Assembly (NCBI GenBank): GCA_032718475.1
Contig: JAUCBJ010004824.1
Coordinates: forward strand, 1 to 30,181
DNA from: Nemertoderma westbladi
Taxonomy: Eukaryota > Xenacoelomorpha > Nemertodermatida > Nemertodermatidae
Reading direction: 5' to 3'
Length of the DNA: 30,181 nucleotides
Shown: positions 28,331 through 30,181 of the stretch, one piece after another
Layout of the letters: each line of letters starts with the position of its first letter
Numbering within the stretch: position 1 is the first letter of the stretch
Notes under the pieces: model-generated
What the model saw: the letters and a program-made list of their open reading frames with translations, nothing else
Databases searched by the model: none
What the model was told of the DNA's origin: nothing
Position numbers and translations under genes: made by a program

Positions 28331-30124
28331 ATGGATGCATTGAGCGCAAATAGTGATACCCAGCATTCTACGGACATTGAACATTCTACTGACACCCAAC
28401 CTTCTACAGTCGCCCAACATTCTACTGACACCCAACATTCTACTGACACCCAACATTCTACTGACACCCAACCTTCTACAGACACCCAACCTTCTACAGT
28501 CGCCCAACATTCTACTGACACTCAACAGTGTACTGACACCCAACAGTCTACTTACACCCAACAGTCTACTGACACCCAACATTCTATTGTCACCCAGCTT
28601 CCTACTGCCACCCAACATTCTACTGATACCCAACAATCTACTGACACCAAATACTCTACTGACACCCAACATTCTACTGACACCCAACATTCTACTGACA
28701 CTCAACAGTGTACTGACACCCAACAGTCTACTTACACCCAACAGTCTACTGACACCCAAATATGTACAGACACCCTACGGTCTACTGACACCCAATATTT
28801 TACTGTCACCCAACATTCTACTGACACCCAACATTCTATTGTCACCCAGCTTCCTACTGCCACCCAACATTCTACTGATACCCAACAATCTACTGACACC
28901 AAATACTCTACTAAGACTCAACATTCTACTAACACACAACTTTCTGGTGAATCGCAATATTCTACCAACACCACCCAACGTTGCCAACACTTTTTACCTC
29001 GCAAGAAACGTAACTGCCGGATGCTTCCAATGCCGGGTACAGGGCACTGCGCCGAACACATTATCCACCATAACCCAGAGACCCATCGAGTAGTATGCCC
29101 ATTAGACCCCAAACACACTGTTAGTGCGGACCGCTTACAACGTCATATGTTGCGGTGCAATGTTACCCGGCTGAATGATCTGCCATACAGGGTCGATGAT
29201 ATAAACGGCCCACATCAGGCAACCCCTGGCGCCACAAACACCTCCATATACGAGACTCAACCGGAACAACTGAAGGTATTAATCGGGAAGATTAATAAAC
29301 AGTTCGAGAAACTCTTCCCTTCTGAGTTACCAACTCGGATTTTTATCAACAAGGATTGCGTTTCTCGCCAACAACGACAGATCTCATCACTTGTGGGCCA
29401 GGTCGACGATCTGGGGTATCTGACTCCAGGAACCATATACATAGAGCTGGGAGCGGGACGGGGTTCCCTCTCCCATGGGTTGTGGTTGTCGTTGACCCCA
29501 GAGGAACGGCGTTCGTGTTTGTTCCTCCTTGTGGAACGTGGATCGCAGAAACACAAACTGGACCGACACAGAGATGAAACTGACAGATTCCGACGGCTGC
29601 GTGTAGACCTCCGACATCTCGATTTATCCCGGGTTAATGACATCGACTGGAGTTCCTACTCACGAATCATCGTTGTTTCCAAACATCTGTGCGGGGCGGC
29701 AACTGACTTGGGATTGCATTGCATCATGGAAACCTTGTTGCCTAGACAAGTTGATGCGATTGTGATGGCGACGTGTTGTCATCACCGTTGCGAGTGGTCT
29801 CTTTTGGAGTCTGAGTTTATTGGCTCTGGAATATCAGAAGGTGAGTTTGATATTCTCCGCCGAATGACTAGTTGGTACACCTGTGGTTTCCATAGTAACT
29901 CTGAAAGTATCCCAATCAGAAGCCAGGAAATCCCTTCTGCTAATGCGTTTGTTGCTGATTTGACATCCGAAATGAAAAGAGAATTGGGTCGCAGGTGTAA
30001 ACTCATCATTGATAACTGTAGATTAACCACCTTATCTAGATATGGTTACCATAGCTACATGTGTTATTATTCTAGTTGTGAGGATACATTGGAAAACATT
30101 TGTCTAGTAGCTGATTCGAAATAG
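28331..30124 (+). CDS. TRMT13: tRNA (2'-O-methyl) methyltransferase TRM13, with repeat-expanded N-terminus
   Basis: The uninterrupted frame of 597 aa has the family layout after an unusual N-terminus. Residues 7-216 are hexapeptide repeats. A CCCH finger follows at Cys218, Cys229, Cys240 and His243, then a CHHC (U11-48K type) finger at Cys256, His262, His272 and Cys276. The methyltransferase has the SAM-binding YIELGAGRG at 370-378, LLVERGSQKHK after it, KHLCG at 451-455 and CCHHRCEW at 482-489. It ends with a YHSYMCYYSSCEDTLENICLVA block. TRM13 methylates the ribose at position 4 in the acceptor stem of certain tRNAs (Gly, Pro, His in yeast). The ATG at 28331 (ACCATGG context) is the only in-frame Met before Met231, inside the first finger. 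The gene appears intronless over its whole coding length. Confidence 0.93.
   Translation: MDALSANSDTQHSTDIEHSTDTQPSTVAQHSTDTQHSTDTQHSTDTQPSTDTQPSTVAQHSTDTQQCTDTQQSTYTQQSTDTQHSIVTQLPTATQHSTDTQQSTDTKYSTDTQHSTDTQHSTDTQQCTDTQQSTYTQQSTDTQICTDTLRSTDTQYFTVTQHSTDTQHSIVTQLPTATQHSTDTQQSTDTKYSTKTQHSTNTQLSGESQYSTNTTQRCQHFLPRKKRNCRMLPMPGTGHCAEHIIHHNPETHRVVCPLDPKHTVSADRLQRHMLRCNVTRLNDLPYRVDDINGPHQATPGATNTSIYETQPEQLKVLIGKINKQFEKLFPSELPTRIFINKDCVSRQQRQISSLVGQVDDLGYLTPGTIYIELGAGRGSLSHGLWLSLTPEERRSCLFLLVERGSQKHKLDRHRDETDRFRRLRVDLRHLDLSRVNDIDWSSYSRIIVVSKHLCGAATDLGLHCIMETLLPRQVDAIVMATCCHHRCEWSLLESEFIGSGISEGEFDILRRMTSWYTCGFHSNSESIPIRSQEIPSANAFVADLTSEMKRELGRRCKLIIDNCRLTTLSRYGYHSYMCYYSSCEDTLENICLVADSK
28349..28978 (+). 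repeat. 18-bp coding minisatellite in TRMT13
   Basis: About 36 tandem copies of an 18-bp unit close to TCTACTGACACCCAACAT encode the hexapeptide STDTQH and variants (STVAQH, STYTQQ, SIVTQL, PTATQH). A higher-order pattern is visible. The series TDTQQC, TDTQQS, TYTQQS occurs twice (units 11-13 and 21-23), as does the series from IVTQLP to TDTKYS (units 15-18 and 29-32), which suggests block duplication. Because the period is a multiple of three, other frames on both strands are also open here. These are shadows and not genes. Confidence 0.92.
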
Positions 30125-30181
30125 TTTTATGTGGGTTTGGTGTGACAATCTATAGGTATATTTTTGGAGGTTGTTTATGTT

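Noticed and set aside
28353-29093. A 246-aa open frame in the second plus-strand frame and a 158-aa open frame on the minus strand.
   Set aside because: Both are shadows of the 18-bp minisatellite, whose period keeps other frames open. Neither has a domain, and TRMT13 accounts for the region.

Overview
The window looks like euchromatic DNA from an animal, probably a marine invertebrate. Three host genes can be read with animal-type protein sequences and a GT-AG intron. The rest is AT-rich and packed with transposon remnants, short palindromic elements and long C homopolymers. The frequent TAGGCCTA-type words, the RTE-like LINEs and the tRNA-derived SINE would suit an echinoderm or other invertebrate deuterostome, but that placement is an inference.

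Layout. Positions 1-2650 hold a decayed gag-like reading region on the minus strand, probably from an LTR retrotransposon that runs off the left edge, split by a tRNA-derived SINE at about 826-1097. Positions 2711-4930 are largely unassigned. Positions 4930-5480 carry three tandem copies of a 150-175 bp AT-rich unit. A nearly complete LINE (LINE-A, minus strand) lies at 6371-8825, followed by a tRNA-like sequence at 9145-9210, a foldback-type inverted repeat at 9689-10191 and two LINE 3' ends at 10538-10937.

The first host gene is a 15-hydroxyprostaglandin dehydrogenase-like short-chain dehydrogenase (291 aa). Its two exons, 11512-11728 and 19730-20388, are separated by an 8.0 kb intron. That intron holds a LINE remnant, a CTGT-rich satellite, a broken piggyBac transposase joined to a very young LINE-A piece, a degenerate retroelement C-terminus and a second, internally deleted LINE (LINE-B). 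The LINE-B 5' end stops 17 bp before the downstream exon.

Beyond it come two small related inverted-repeat elements (21449-21748), more LINE scraps and the second host gene, MRPL50 (mitochondrial large-subunit protein mL50), at 23978-24730. Between MRPL50 and the third gene are two TA-flanked terminal-inverted-repeat elements: 25301-27026, which carries nine copies of a palindromic site, and 27327-27899. The third gene, at 28331-30124, is TRMT13, a tRNA 2'-O-methyltransferase. Its N-terminus is an in-frame 18-bp minisatellite of about 36 hexapeptides ahead of the two zinc fingers and the methyltransferase domain.

The three host genes act in unrelated processes: prostaglandin or other alcohol oxidation, mitochondrial translation and tRNA modification. 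Nothing suggests they form a functional unit. The most unusual structures are the TRMT13 repeat, the palindrome cluster at 25878-26912 and the mosaic intron of the dehydrogenase gene.
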